Shown: positions 1 to 11,300 of the stretch, piece by piece
How the letters are laid out: the number at the start of each line of letters is the position of its first letter
Position numbering within the stretch: the stretch's first letter is position 1
From: Apoderus coryli
Taxonomy: Eukaryota; Arthropoda; Insecta; Coleoptera; Attelabidae
Length of the DNA: 64,000 nucleotides
NCBI GenBank assembly: GCA_911728435.2
Contig: OU452208.1
Coordinates: forward strand, 9,052,001-9,116,000
Direction of reading: 5' to 3'
Position numbers and translations under genes: made by a program
Notes under the pieces: model-generated
Database searches by the model: none
Told to the model about the DNA's origin: nothing
Seen by the model: only the letters and a program-made list of their open reading frames with translations

Positions 1-1110
1 AATCTGGCAACTGACAGCTCTATCGTAAAGTTGGACATTTTTGAGGTTATACGTACTCAGAACGTTTTGACATACGAGCGCTATTTGTGTTGTTTACAGT
101 AACTGAAAAGTTTCATCTCGGCCAAAAATGGAATTAAATCGTGAATATTTTCGTGTGATTATTTTTTACAACTTTCGACGTGAATTAACTCAGCAACAGT
201 GCATGGATGAACTTAATTCTATTTTTGGCGATGAAGCTCCATCAAGGACCAGTGGTGAATTCAATCGTGGTCGTAGTTCACTCCAAGACAAATTTCGTAA
301 AGGTCGTCCAAAAGCAGTTGTTGTTCCGAAAACCATTGATGCTGTGCGCGAACTGATATTGCAAGATCGTCATGTGACCTAGCAAGAGATTGAGACAACC
401 GTAGGCATTAGTGGGACCAGCATACATTCAATATTGCATAAAAATTTGACTGTCAAAAAAATTTGTTCGTGGATCGTGGATTTACGCGTATGAGCCCGAA
501 AGTAAACAGCAGTCGACGGTATGGGTGTTGCAAGATGAGCCAAATGCAACAAAAGTTGTTCGTGCACGAAGCACTACCAAGCAAATGGTCGCATGTTTTT
601 TCGAAAAAACTGGACATGTCCCAACCGTAGCACTAGAACAACGCAGAACAGTCAATTCTGAGTGGTACACAACCATTTGTTTGCCAGTTGTCTTCCAAGA
701 AATCAGGAAAACCAACCGCCGAAGACGAATCACTTTTCACCACGACAATGCGAGCTCTCACACAGCGGCTCAAACAACTGCATTTTTGAGCACCCAAAAT
801 ATCGATTTGTTGAGTCATCCGCCGTATAGTTCTGACTTGGCACCGAATGACTTCTTTTTATTCCCGTACGTAAAAAACAAACTGAGAGGTCAACGTTTTT
901 CGACACCTAAAGAAGCGGTTGCTGCATTCAGAATGCATGTTTTGGAGATACCTCAATCAGAGTGGCAAAAGTGCTTCGACAATTGGTTCCAACGCATGCC
1001 AAAGTGTATAGATCTTCATGGGGAATATTTTGAATAACAATAAAGTGATTTTCGATGATTAATATTTGTTTTTGTTCTCTAATCCCGAAATATAAAAGGC
1101 AACCCTCGTA
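1..1110 (+). mobile_element. Mariner (Tc1/mariner) element, 5' end outside the window
   Basis: The right end is the inverted repeat of a mariner, finishing ggcaaccctcgta at about 1110 next to a TA. The left inverted repeat is not in the window, so the element starts before base 1. It holds a broken transposase (128-1037) and a short 3' untranslated stretch with an AATAAA at about 1038. Seen in sequence; the mariner assignment rests on the transposase motifs. Confidence 0.9.
128..1037 (+). pseudogene. Mariner transposase, inactivated
   Basis: Mariner transposases cut and paste the element through a D,D34D catalytic triad. The N-terminal frame starts at ATG 128 (MELNREYFRV..) and reads to a stop at 380-382, then continues in the same frame to about 470. 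The C-terminal frame covers 525-1037 and ends with CIDLHGEYFE. It carries the second and third catalytic regions, HHDNASSHTA and HPPYSSDLAPNDFF. Around 470-495 the frame shifts, and the segment that should hold the first catalytic Asp, just before WIYAYEPES, is missing: the reading jumps from VKKICS to SWIYAYEPES. The copy therefore has a nonsense codon plus an internal deletion of roughly 60 residues and cannot make an active enzyme. Family identity is certain; the deletion size is an estimate from the family. Confidence 0.93.
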
Positions 1111-1474
1111 ATAATATGCTTCTGATATTACAAACTAACAACAAATTTTACTCACTTAGTCAGTGACATGTTCTATAGAACGTAAAATTTTTATAATATG
1201 TGTATTCGTCACTTCATTATTTTCAGATCTTAACTGATGATAAATATTTAAAAGATGACGCTGGCTTTGCACATGTAAATCTTGATGCTTAAACTCCCAA
1301 CGTGATCCGCTCGTGTCGTATACGGGCCGTGTCTGATACAGTAACTGCAAAACGTTTCATCCACTTATAGGTTTTATTAAAAATTATTATCTAATTTTAT
1401 GGATCTTCTTTCATTTATAGTTTTTCTTAGAGTGATAATCTAAGAAAAACTATTGAACAAATCATGTTTACAAT
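1111..1474. other. TE-rich gap with a 15-bp perfect hairpin
   Basis: No gene seen. It includes an inverted repeat at 1417-1431 and 1439-1453 (ATAGTTTTTCTTAGA and its exact complement) with a 7-base loop. It lies next to the Tc1 relic and may be a small insertion in that element. Confidence 0.5.
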
Positions 1475-1645
1475 ATTCTGCCACCTTTTTTAACTGCCGG
1501 CCACAAATTTTCTTGTTTAAATTCCACATTAAGTCTTCGCCATACTATACGATGTCCATCCGATTATATTTAGATTAATCTGAGAAAATAACACGTTGCC
1601 GAAAATTATTTGTTTCATTCATATATTTATTTGCAAACTCTAATC
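1475..1645 (-). pseudogene. Tc1-type transposase fragment
   Basis: Read on the minus strand, the stretch gives QRVIFSD, a stop, then SKYN in one frame, followed after a shift by DGHRIVWRRLNVEF and ENLWPAVKKGG. This matches the Tc1 transposase region around the first catalytic Asp (VIFSDESKYN..G..VWRR..). At least one stop and one frameshift are present. Only this middle part is recognisable. Confidence 0.75.
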
Positions 1646-1748
1646 TTTTTTTTCGATTAATGATTAACCCAATACTTTTTGCAGTCACTGCATCCTATTA
1701 AAACCATCACTAAGTACCAATAGATTATTCAATATTTTCTATGATATC

Positions 1749-3363
1749 TTGAGCATCTTTGAGTCCGCATTCCCATTAATACAACAAAAATCAAGATCCA
1801 ATAATACAAAAAATCCATGGATGGCTGCACTAAATAAAAAAATAGAAAATAATTTTTATGCACATAAATACTCGTACAAAGAACTGAAAAAAATATACAC
1901 CTATAAAATTAAAAAGGCCAAAAGATCATACAACAACGACCAAATCACTCAGACAATTAATGTAGGTAGGGAATGTTGGAGAATAATAATTGAAAAGCGA
2001 GTTAATGGTAAAAAAAATAAAAACACTATTCAAGAGGTTATCGGCGTTGACCAGAGCGTAGTAAAGATACCAATCGACATCGCAAATACTTTCAATGACT
2101 TCTTTGTCAGTTTTTCTAGGAAGAATACTTCATGCAGCCTGGACACACCGAATCTCGTGAAATCCACAATTAGATCTTTTTTCCTTCACCCCACGACCCC
2201 AGATGAGATCTCCAGAGTTGCCAGGAAAACTTGCAGGAAAAAATCTAGCGGTTTTGATGGTATTCCGGGTAATGTAGTTTTGGCCGTTGTTGATATCATT
2301 GCAGGGCCGTTGTCCCTGATAGTTAACAGAAGCTTTGAGGAGGGTGTTTTTCCGGAACGTTTAAAAAAATCAAAAATTATTCCCATATATAAAAATAAAG
2401 GAGATCCTAGGGATATAAATAATTACAGACCTTTGGCATTACAAAACCAGTTCAGTAAAATCTTTGAATCTTTATTCAACAATAGACTTAATGATTATCT
2501 GGAAAAACATAAACTGCTTGCTCACAGCCAAAATGGATTTAGAAGCAATCGGTCAACAGAGACAGCTCTGAGTCAGGCTTTTGGTCACTTGTTTCATGCC
2601 CTTAATAACAGGCAAATGGTGGCTGGTATTTTCTTTGATCTGAGCAAGGCTTTTGATACAATAGGTCACAAGCTTTTGCTTTCAAAATTGGAGGATGTTG
2701 GAGTGCGTGGAACAACGTCTAAATGGACAGGAAGTTATCGCATGCATCGTACCCAGCAAGTAGAGATTGCGGGCGTTCGTTCAGGTGTGGGAATTGTGAG
2801 CAATGGGATACCACAGGGCTCATGTTTATCGCCAACTTTATTTAATATATTTATTAATACCCTGCCGGACGTTTTGGGGGTTTTTGGCCTGCCCGTTCTT
2901 GTTTCAGCCGGGGATGAGAGTGGGTTGGTACGGTCGGCTAATGCCCTAGCTGGCGCGATGCACAGATGGTGCGAACACAATGGATTGGCACTCAATGCAT
3001 CAAAAACTGTCTTTCTCCCAATTTCCATATCAAATAGGAACATGGACCGAAGTTATTTAATAAGAGCCAAAGATAAATCTATTGAGCTGGTCAGTAGCAC
3101 CAAATTCTTGGGAATATATACAGACAATAAATTGACCTGGAGCACGCATATAGACGCTGTAGTAAAGAAATTTTCCAGCTACATATTCCTAATAAACAAC
3201 ATCAAAAATACCGTATCGAATGATATTCTTAAATTGATATATTTTGGTCTGATACACTCTACCTTAATGTATGGTGTTATATTTTGAGGGGGAGCAAGTG
3301 GGACAGCGAGGGTGTTCAGAACTCAAAAAAGGATCATCAGAGCGATGCAGGGAATCTCTCAAA
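1749..3363 (+). pseudogene. LINE reverse transcriptase, main part
   Basis: The open part runs 1749-3287 (512 residues). Family motifs appear in order: NNYRPLALQNQFSKIFE, LLAHSQNGFRSNRSTETAL, IFFDLSKAFDTIGHKLLL, NGIPQGSCLSPTLF. The catalytic FADD box is replaced by VSAGDESG, which should abolish polymerisation. A TGA at 3285-3287 replaces an expected Trp (YGVIF, stop, GGASGTARVF), and the frame continues past it through KRIIRAMQGIS to the insertion near 3363. A dead copy. Confidence 0.9.
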
Positions 3364-3427
3364 CTACTTCCTGTAAGTAAACTGACAATCGTTTTACCAC
3401 TTCACCAAAACAATTCTTTTAAATCTC

Positions 3428-3462
3428 GACGCGCGTTTCGCTAACAATGTTAGCATCCTCAG
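3428..3462 (-). ncRNA. Hammerhead-ribozyme-like motif (left arm)
   Basis: Mirror copy of the motif at 3489-3523, on the opposite strand of the palindrome. It has the core CTGAGGA, an extra T, stem II GCTAAC/GTTAGC, GAAAC, a short stem III loop GCGC and the GTC cleavage-site context. Confidence 0.5.
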
Positions 3463-3488
3463 GAGAGAATTAAAGTTTTAATTCTCTC

Positions 3489-3523
3489 CTGAGGATGCTA
3501 ACATTGTTAGCGAAACGCGCGTC
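3489..3523 (+). ncRNA. Hammerhead-ribozyme-like motif (right arm)
   Basis: CTGAGGA is followed by one T, a perfect 6-bp stem II (GCTAAC, loop ATT, GTTAGC), GAAAC, GCGC and GTC. Bases before and after can form stem I: CTCTC pairs with GAGA just past GTC. All conserved hammerhead elements are present except for the extra base between A9 and stem II. Activity is not known. Confidence 0.55.
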
Positions 3524-3619
3524 GAGATTTAAAAGAAGTGTTTTGGTGAAGTGGTAAAACGATTGTCAGTTTAGTGTTCTACGCCAAAGGTTCTACTCAT
3601 CAATTATACTTCCTGTAAG

Positions 3620-3955
3620 GACCATTTCAAAAAATTAAAGTTAATGACATTCCCTTCACTATACAGGTACGCACTTATAATACATATAAAAAAACAAAAT
3701 GAAATATTGCCTAAATCAGAAGATATACATAGTCACAATACTAGAAATAAAAATAACTGGGTATTACCATTCTCCAGATCAACTACTGGCCAAAAGAACC
3801 CTAACTACATAGGTGTTAAATGTTTCAATAAAATTTTAAAAATACAAAAGTTTCAAAACATTTCTATCAAAAAATTGAAACTGGAGCCGAGAACCTTTTT
3901 TATAGAGAAATGTTTTTATTCTGTAGACGAGTTTTTAAATTATACTAATGAATAG
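3620..3955 (+). pseudogene. LINE reverse transcriptase protein, C-terminal end
   Basis: This continues the LINE protein after the insertion. It reads DHFKKLKLMTFPSLYRYALI, then HSHNTRNKNNWVLPF and a Lys-rich end, stopping at 3953-3955. 'HNTRNK' is a typical LINE C-terminal motif, seen also in the LINE at 39830-40720 as HRHNTRNRS. Confidence 0.8.
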
Positions 3956-4108
3956 TTTTAAGTCCCGAATTATAGCGGGTTATGTATGAATATTATTGTT
4001 TTTGTGTTGTATGTAATATTATTGACTATCCCATAATGTGACATGTCATATTGTATATTATTATCATTCTGAGGAGCAAAGAATAAATAAAAAAAATAAA
4101 TAAAAAAT

Positions 4109-5412
4109 ATATACGAGGGAGAAATGTATCAAAAAACGCTGCATTCGATGCCCTTTTATAATGTAAAGAGGCATGGGAACGGATAGCCCCGGTCGAATCG
4201 TTAAATTTATATATTTTACATTGACTTTGGATACACTATACCTATTACGTTTGCATGCGATTTAACTGTAGGTATTCCTATGATTATGTAATTTATATTG
4301 TATCTAGGTATATAGCTACACACCTCGTAGATAAAAAAATCGGAATGTACCTACTTAGTTATATACCTAGTAAAATGTTTGTGTATAACAATCGAGCCGC
4401 CTGCACATTTAATTAATATTGTGATAAATATCTGTTATACCTAGCAATGCTATTTAATTAAAAAGAACGCTAAATGAGTTAGCATTTTAAAAACGATCGC
4501 GCAATTAAAGTAAATACTTAAATGACAGACGCATCATGAACGAAAATAACACGCAGTCCAGGCGAGAGACAAATTAAAAAGTTTTCTTAATTGCACATTC
4601 TTTTCCAGTTTGAAAAAGACAAGCATAAAAAAAGCCAGATGAAGAAGAGCGAGGGGGCCCTTTCTCCACTTTTGGTGATGTTAAAATTAGGGTGGAAAAA
4701 CGTCCGACTCCTAAATTTTAATTAGTCGTAGTCAACTGAAATAATTTGGAAAAAGAAAATAAAAAAGGAATACTGTACCTAAATATTATGAGCTCATTTA
4801 AGGTTTCCATCACGTACAAGCAAATTGGATTTTTTCCTGTTTTCTTTTTGTGTACGAATGTACGGAACGCATTTTCGTTTCTTAGGTAATTAGCGTTATG
4901 ATATAACGAGTTCCTTTTAAATTCTTTAAGTAGGTACCTTATGTCATATTTATTATTATTATTATTATTACCATAGATACAGCTACATTAATCTTTGCTA
5001 TAAATAAATAAGTACACCTAATGGAATAAGCTATGCATTTAAATTACAAATTATGCTCCCTGAGCCCTCTAAGTTTTAAATCATGAAGTAGCCTTAGTGC
5101 ATCAGAAGCATACTAGAAGTAACTACACTCAAACACAGTAGTTAAAACATTAATGCTGTTATTACCCGGTAGATGGCGGTAGGTTTTACTTTGAGAAAAT
5201 ATATTATACAATGTCTTGATCTTAGATTAGGCTTTACTTGTCTAAGGTCTTGATAGATACCACAAAACATACCCTTTTAGAATACGAACTGCAATGTTAA
5301 CAATTGGAAGTAAAAGAAGCGCCATCTATTGATGTGTCGCATACTCATAAATTAGTTTTGGCGGGAAATTTAAAATAATATTAGTGAGGAATATTTCAAA
5401 TAAATTTACATA
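4109..5412. other. No gene seen
   Basis: AT-rich DNA with a (TTA)n run at about 4947-4970 that looks like an old LINE tail. 'agatggcg' at about 5173 and 'cgccatct' at about 5321 form a short inverted pair of a type common in insect repeats. Nothing else recognised. Confidence 0.5.
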
Positions 5413-5526
5413 GTAACAATTATGGTGCAACTATTATTTGTAGTTTTTCAAAAAATTATTCAAACGAGATATTGTTCAAAATATTTTTGAAAAACTACAA
5501 AAAATGTTGCACCATTATATGTTACA
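5413..5526. repeat. Fold-back palindrome (small MITE-like)
   Basis: The left arm begins gtaacaattatggtgcaac and continues with ttgtagtttttcaaaaa. The right arm is its complement, tttttgaaaaactacaa then gttgcaccattatatgttac. About 45-bp imperfect arms meet around 5460. No coding content. Confidence 0.7.
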
Positions 5527-5679
5527 CGACAAAACATTAATGGGATCGAAAAAAAAAAACAATTATTATTATAAAACATTTATTATTAAAATAGAAACGC
5601 ACCATTAGCAATATTAGTTTACATTTTAATTTAGTCAAAAAGTAGATAGTAGGTACACAATAACAATAAAGTTTATAAT

Positions 5680-5870
5680 TTAAAAACATAAATAAAATAA
5701 CAGGCAGCTTGGACTAGTTACATTCTTGGAATATTCTTTCGATGTGCTAGGGCTAGACATGTCATCGATGACCATGGGGTAACTTATACTAGGGTCACCG
5801 ACGGATTCCTTTGATGTGGTAGGTCCAGTACTTATGTCTATGTCACAAGTAGAGGGTTCCAATTTTCTTC
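5680..5870 (-). CDS. Possible second exon of the THAP protein (uncertain)
   Basis: A Ser/Thr-rich frame (EPSTCDIDISTGPTTSKESV..) ends with a stop at 5680-5682. It lies about 90 bases downstream of the THAP exon donor, in the right order and strand. No convincing pyrimidine-rich acceptor is visible, so joining it to the THAP exon is a guess. A possible AATAAA on this strand lies near 5577. Confidence 0.3.
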
Positions 5871-5955
5871 ATTATGGACCAGGTGCCTCCTCTATAAATT
5901 CAATTATTTCATAAAAACATGTACCACTTTTAATAGAGGTGCGTGGTTTTCTTAC

Positions 5956-6322
5956 CTATATTAAGATGTAATATTGGTGTTGCATTCCATTTAAGGTCTC
6001 TTCGACACCCAAACTGTAACTCATCCGGAACAAAATGTTTCGCACACACTAGATAACTTTTAAGTAGTTTATCAAAGGGAATGTTAAATAAACGGGGGTT
6101 GTTTATATTTGCCAACCACTTTATTAGCATTTCTGGTTCTTTATTAGGGTTCGGAAATCGGAAAAAACTACCATTCTTAGTCTCACAGTTGGGAACACAA
6201 CATTTTTTTTTGCCGGCCGAACTTCTCGAACAAAAAGAGCCATAATAATTAAAATAGCACACACTGAACGCAATTTTTATGCACAATTTACAACTAAACA
6301 AACTTTTAAACAAGACTCGCAC
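5956..6322 (-). CDS. THAP-type zinc finger exon
   Basis: THAP domains are C2CH zinc fingers that bind DNA and occur in transcription regulators and in P-element-derived transposases. Here the domain reads CCVPNC, a Trp in LIKWLANIN, then CAKHF and a closing ATPILHL in place of the usual AVPTIF. These give the C-x(2-4)-C...C-x2-H pattern and the terminal Pro. The exon ends at 5956 with a canonical donor (ATAG/GTAAGA). A possible acceptor (tttttgttcgag) lies just upstream of the domain at 6225-6226, so the true exon may be 5956-6224 and not begin at the ATG 6320-6322. Whether this is a host gene or a P-element relic cannot be told from the window. Confidence 0.75.
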
Positions 6323-6489
6323 TCTTTTTTCAAACTCTTAACGCAAAAAATCATATTAAGACTTGAAATTATGCCACACCCTTTTGTGGGAAATACGACT
6401 ATAACATATGTTTTGTGGGTAATACCAACATTTTTTAAACATAAAATAGGGGGATGTATAAAAAAAATTTTTTTTGGCGGCACCTAGCG

Positions 6490-8238
6490 ATAGGAAGTCA
6501 AACTAAGCGTAGTAGAACAGACAGTTTTCTTCACTTTTCGTTTGCAGCGCCTCTCGTGACTGGTCGCATAGTTAAAAACAGTGTTCCAGTCTCTGCCATT
6601 TAAGTTAATCTTCTAAGGGGGTATGTTTTGTGGATAGATATAGATACAGCGGTGGTGTCACAGGACGTCTGCTTTTTTTTTAAATGGCGCAATGTTTCTA
6701 CAATAATTTCAAATCCTCTACCACATCTAAAAATAACTAATTACAGGCACAGCTAGTAAATTGACGGATTTTTACAAAAAAACAAAATAAGAATAGAAAA
6801 ATAAAATAATATTTTATTGCTAGAAAAATTGTTGGAATATAGGATTATAATAGTAGTTATTTAATCTATAATCATAAAAGATTAATAATTTCTGTACATT
6901 AATCTTTGTCATCATCATAACTACTCTTGTTGTGTATGCAACTCTCTAAACAAAGTAATATGTAATGCAAACTATAATGTTCTTTGATTTTTGCCTCACT
7001 ATGGCGGCCAAAACCACTGTTTCAAATATCCGATGGTGTCACTGTCACTTCACTTGCTGTAAAAGAAGTGAAAAACCATTGTCTTTATAAAGTATAAGAC
7101 TATAAAGACAATAAACAAACTAAAAACTCACAAAAAGTCCCTTTTTAGCGACCTCTAGTTTTAACAAGGATAACTGAAAATTGGTAACCGGTAACAGCGT
7201 AAATAGGTATTTACGCTGCCTATTTACGCTGCCGGTAATAAGAATAACACCTTAGTAGGTTTTATTGGTAATCGGCGAAAGCATAATGACATCATCCTCA
7301 GTCCTCTGACTTTATTATTATTTATTTTATAAAACGGGAACTGAATTTATATCCGTACCTACTTGTGAACTGAGTTACTGGCGTTAAACAGATGAAAATA
7401 ATGTTCTTTTGTAGTTTTCCTGGAAAACCATTAAACTAGCTGTGCTTTAGGAAATTTTTTAATTTATTTTGTAGATACCATTTTCTTTCTTCAGACTATA
7501 TAGTAAAATCAGCATTGACTGCAAAATTGCTAAAGCCAGATGAGATATTTTAATTTTTAAATTCCTTTTGTTTCTAATGTAATATGTGCCTAAAAGACAA
7601 CTGATTAGATAATGCCTTCCATAAAATTACTTTAAGTTGACTTTATAAAACTTGTGCCATTCACAAATCCTTTTCAAACATACCTAGTATGTAATTTGTT
7701 GCAGTGGTAATTTAGAATATATTATTATTTAGTTTTTTAAATACGCAACTCAGATCACACAGTTTAACAAATTATATGATCTCAGTGAACTAATTAATTA
7801 TGGTCCTACAGTGTCAAAATTAATCTCGCACACTCTTATATAATATAATATCTGTGTTCATATATATCTCTGTCGTAGCTGGTTTTTCTACCTAACCTCA
7901 AAAATCAAAATCCGAAAAAAAAACATCAGATCAAACTTAACCCACAATTGGATCAAGTTGCTATCAATCATGTAAACATTCTGAAGTATCTTTATCGGGT
8001 AAAATTTATTTTAATATCATTAATATAAATCTCGAACAAAGCATTATTCCTAACCAGTTAATAAGCTGTAATGCCACGGTCAACAAACTACTTCTATACA
8101 AGGTAAATAAGTAGGTATACTATTTAAGTTATAATTACGTTATGACCATCATGTAATTACCTAGCATACTTTGTATAGTAATTTCTATTAACATTTTTAG
8201 GTTTTTATATAATTTTGTTAAATTTCTCGTACTAATCA
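6490..8238. other. No gene seen; upstream region of the galactosyltransferase gene
   Basis: AT-rich DNA. A local repeat of tatttacgct/agcgtaaata units at about 7195-7232 can fold on itself. The promoter of the gene starting at 8239 should lie toward the right edge, but I see no clear core motif. Confidence 0.45.
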
Positions 8239-8326
8239 ATGAGGTCTTCAATGCGGATCACATTTTGTATAGTTGGATTCATGTTTTTGTTCCTCCTGTT
8301 TTACACTATGCCTGGCTATAAAGAAG
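8239..8326 (+). CDS. GT31 gene exon 1 (membrane anchor)
   Basis: ATG at 8239 and donor GTAAGT at 8327. The exon encodes 29 residues, nearly all signal anchor, and ends in phase 1 (G). It is too short for a plain ORF search but joins exactly to exon 2. Confidence 0.85.
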
Positions 8327-11300
8327 GTAAGTTGGTAAGAATTTTGTATGAGTTGTAAAATACACCCTATGAATTTTATGACATTATTCAATGTAGCAAG
8401 GAATTGTTAGGAGGTCAATTAATTATCTAATTCAAGCCAATATAGTTTGATATCGATTGTTCGTCAATTTGCATAATAAACGTTAAATTACACTCTGTTG
8501 AAAAATTGAATTGAATTAACTACATTAAAAATATACTCTACAATTGCTCAATGCTAGTACATTATTGTCAAATGCTATTAAATAAAATATCGCACACCCT
8601 AAGTACCTATATCAAAGGCTCAAAAAAAAAACAATACTAGGTAAGTATGAAAATAAAAAAATCATATCAAATTAATGTATTCTGCACGCAGTACTAAGTA
8701 CTTCAATGTACGTAGAGTACAGTTGGATGAGAAATATACAATATCTACAAAGAATTTTTGCTTTCAGCTGAAGTAATCGGATGGGAATCACATGTTATCC
8801 GTAACACAACACTGTACATCGATAGAAATAAAGTAACGCCAACAATGATGCCTGATAATTTCTGTGATCGACAATCGTTATTGCTTATGATAGTGTGTTC
8901 AGCGCCTGCTAATTATCAGGCTCGACTTGCCATAAGGGAGACATGGGGTAGAAAGAGGACTGTATTAGGTCATAATGTTTCCTTATATTTTTTGTTGGGT
9001 CAATCGCCTGATAGTTCCGTTCAGGTAAGATACTTATAAATATGTTATACTCGTTAAAATATTAAGAAAAGTTTCTCTTGGGTTTTCAAATAAGTATATA
9101 CACTAAAATTGATCAGATGCAATGCTTATTGGTTATGTTGCTATCATTCTTAAATAAATGACCAAGACTTCTTATAATTATTGAGAATTTCTATATCAAT
9201 CAACAGGCGGTCTACTAATTACTTCAACAAAAATGTTAGGGAATTAAGGAGTTGCGTTCAGTATTGGTAATAATTAAATTGTTTTCTTTTAACGTATTGT
9301 CCGTGTTGTGAATTTTATTACACATTATAATTAATTTAGTTTCATTGTGTTTGAATGTGTATTAAATAAATTCTAAATTTTGTCTTCGTAGGCTTTTGCG
9401 CCTGGCTTCAAATATTTTTTTCTGTTGGATATTTTGAAGCCTGGGTACCATAAGCAATTTATATAGCTTTCTTCCCCAACATAATTGTGAAAAATAAAGC
9501 GTCATTAATTAAATATAAACCTTTTTTATTGGAATTACAAAATTACATATTAGATTTCTGTATAAATATGTTTATATTACAAAACAAACAATCCACTATG
9601 TTTTTATTTTTTTTTATTAAATTGATTACATGTTTCGAGGATTTAGATCCCCATCATCAGTTCTTTACAATCCAGTGTACATATTTAAGGAATTAAAAAA
9701 ACATATACAATCAAATATTGACAAGACATTTAAAAAATTTACTGTTTTTTGAATCTTCGAAACATGTATTCAATTTAATAATATGAGAACATTGCACTGC
9801 ACTTAGAGCATGGACTACTTCTCTTCAAATATATATGTATATAAATATAGAAACATGAAATAAACTAATATAGTATACAAACTGAAAAAAAAAATCCGTG
9901 TCACAAGTGGGATTCGAACCCAACATCTCCCGATTGCCGGTCAGGTGTTCTAACCAATTGAACTACCGTGGCACATAGTTCCTTAATTTTGTACGTATAG
10001 ACCAACAGTTAACCTAGGTGTGTTAAGAAAAAATCGCAAATATCCAGAATTTATTCGATTTAAAAATATCTGAGTGTATTGTCTATCTTATGCAACTTTA
10101 TGGTGCAAAATTTTTGGTGCCTATCAGTAAAAAATCTGTAGTCGTATTAAATGATAAATAGATAATAAATATCCATTATCAGATTCATCAAACTGATGAA
10201 TCAAGGTACTTTATTTTTCTTAAAGATAAGAGATTTATTAATTACTTAATTGCATGTAACAATCTTGATAATAAAAAAAATGTTTAGACAGTAATAAGAT
10301 AAAAAGCGATAGGGGGGCAGGGATAAATAGGTAACCGTAGTTGAGGAATAAAAATAATAAATATTTAATATTGAATAAATTATGTGTAGTTATTAAATGC
10401 GTCTTTAGGTTCAGGCGACTTATTTTTGTATACTTACAATGTGTTTCAAAAATGTGTGCCAATATTTTTATAGTCAATGAAAAAAATAAATAATAAGCAC
10501 TTTATTTGCTACAGGCAAAACCCAATTACAGCAACATCAAAGTGTACTAAATAAGTGAAAAATTAAATACAGACTAATTAATACCTATAATACTGAAAAT
10601 AAAAAAATAAGTAAATAAAAACTCACTCTAAACTTAAATATGCATTCAATACAGACTGTAAAGATGTAAAGGAAATTTCACAAATATGCAATATGAGATA
10701 CTCTTTTAAAATTACTGCACATGAAATGTATTGGCGATTGTGTTAATATAGTTTAAGAGTCGCTGGGAGATCGACCTTCATGATAACCAGATGAGACATA
10801 TTTTCTATCAAATAATATTAATTAACAAACATGCCTATGATAACTTGCCTATCGAAAAGTGGTCATGGCTATTTTTAATTGAATTAATTTGAATCAATTT
10901 TTTTTTTTTCATCACCTTCACTCTTTTGATAACCGAATGAATTTCATCTCAACTAATAGTTTTTTATACACAGAATATGCCTCGATAGGCTTGCCTATTT
11001 ATTTTTTATCATGGCTGCCTGGCAAGTAGATGTGAACAGGTAAGTCAATATAGGTAACTACACCGATCTGATAACCAATTCAAATTGATATCATTAGAAA
11101 GATAATTTAATTACAAAACTAATCGCAAAAAACCGGAGCTATTAAATTGGCGCGAGAGAGAAAGTAGAGCGTCTGAGGTTCGTGTGATAGAACAGGACAC
11201 AACATAGCAGCTACACGCTACCTGGCCGTTGAATGTATTCGACTGCGCATGCTCGTTTACATGCGAGTAACAGAGACAGCATTTGTTTACAATAGACAGT

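Larger units (their letters stand above)
3365..3619. mobile_element. Palindromic insertion with 12-bp target duplication and two hammerhead-like motifs
   Basis: The 12-mer ACTTCCTGTAAG occurs at 3365-3376 and again at 3608-3619 and brackets foreign DNA at 3377-3607. Most of the insert is a palindrome: arm 3377-3474 and arm 3477-3573, with only a 2-base loop, one mismatch and one indel. A 34-base tail follows at 3574-3607. Each arm carries the motif CTGAGGA, T, a GCTAAC/GTTAGC stem, then GAAACGCGCGTC. The host LINE protein resumes after 3619. Variable-length target duplications and inverted end copies are known for Penelope-like elements; assignment to that class is inference. Confidence 0.85.
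1740..4108 (+). mobile_element. 5'-truncated non-LTR retrotransposon (Jockey/CR1-like)
   Basis: The element has an endonuclease-to-reverse-transcriptase linker, a reverse transcriptase, a C-terminal region and a 3' tail of TAAA-type repeats at 4080-4108. It starts inside the protein, so it is 5' truncated as usual for LINEs. A 231-bp palindromic insertion interrupts it at 3377-3607. I do not resolve the clade beyond Jockey/CR1-like. Confidence 0.85.

Noticed and set aside
379..818. Minus-strand open frames over the mariner transposase (379-567, 482-733, 633-818)
   Set aside because: They are antisense shadows of the transposase reading frame with no motifs of their own.
2186..3043. Minus-strand frames inside the LINE reverse transcriptase
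   Set aside because: Antisense shadows; the plus strand carries the ordered reverse transcriptase motifs.
4947..4970. A CRISPR array or regular tandem array from the (TTA)n and other short repeats
   Set aside because: These are simple-sequence LINE tails; no spacer-repeat pattern exists, and the genome is animal.
9900..9972. Calling a functional alanine tRNA (anticodon GGC)
   Set aside because: Base 33 is C rather than U, the acceptor stem has a mismatch and two wobbles, and typical alanine-tRNA features are absent.
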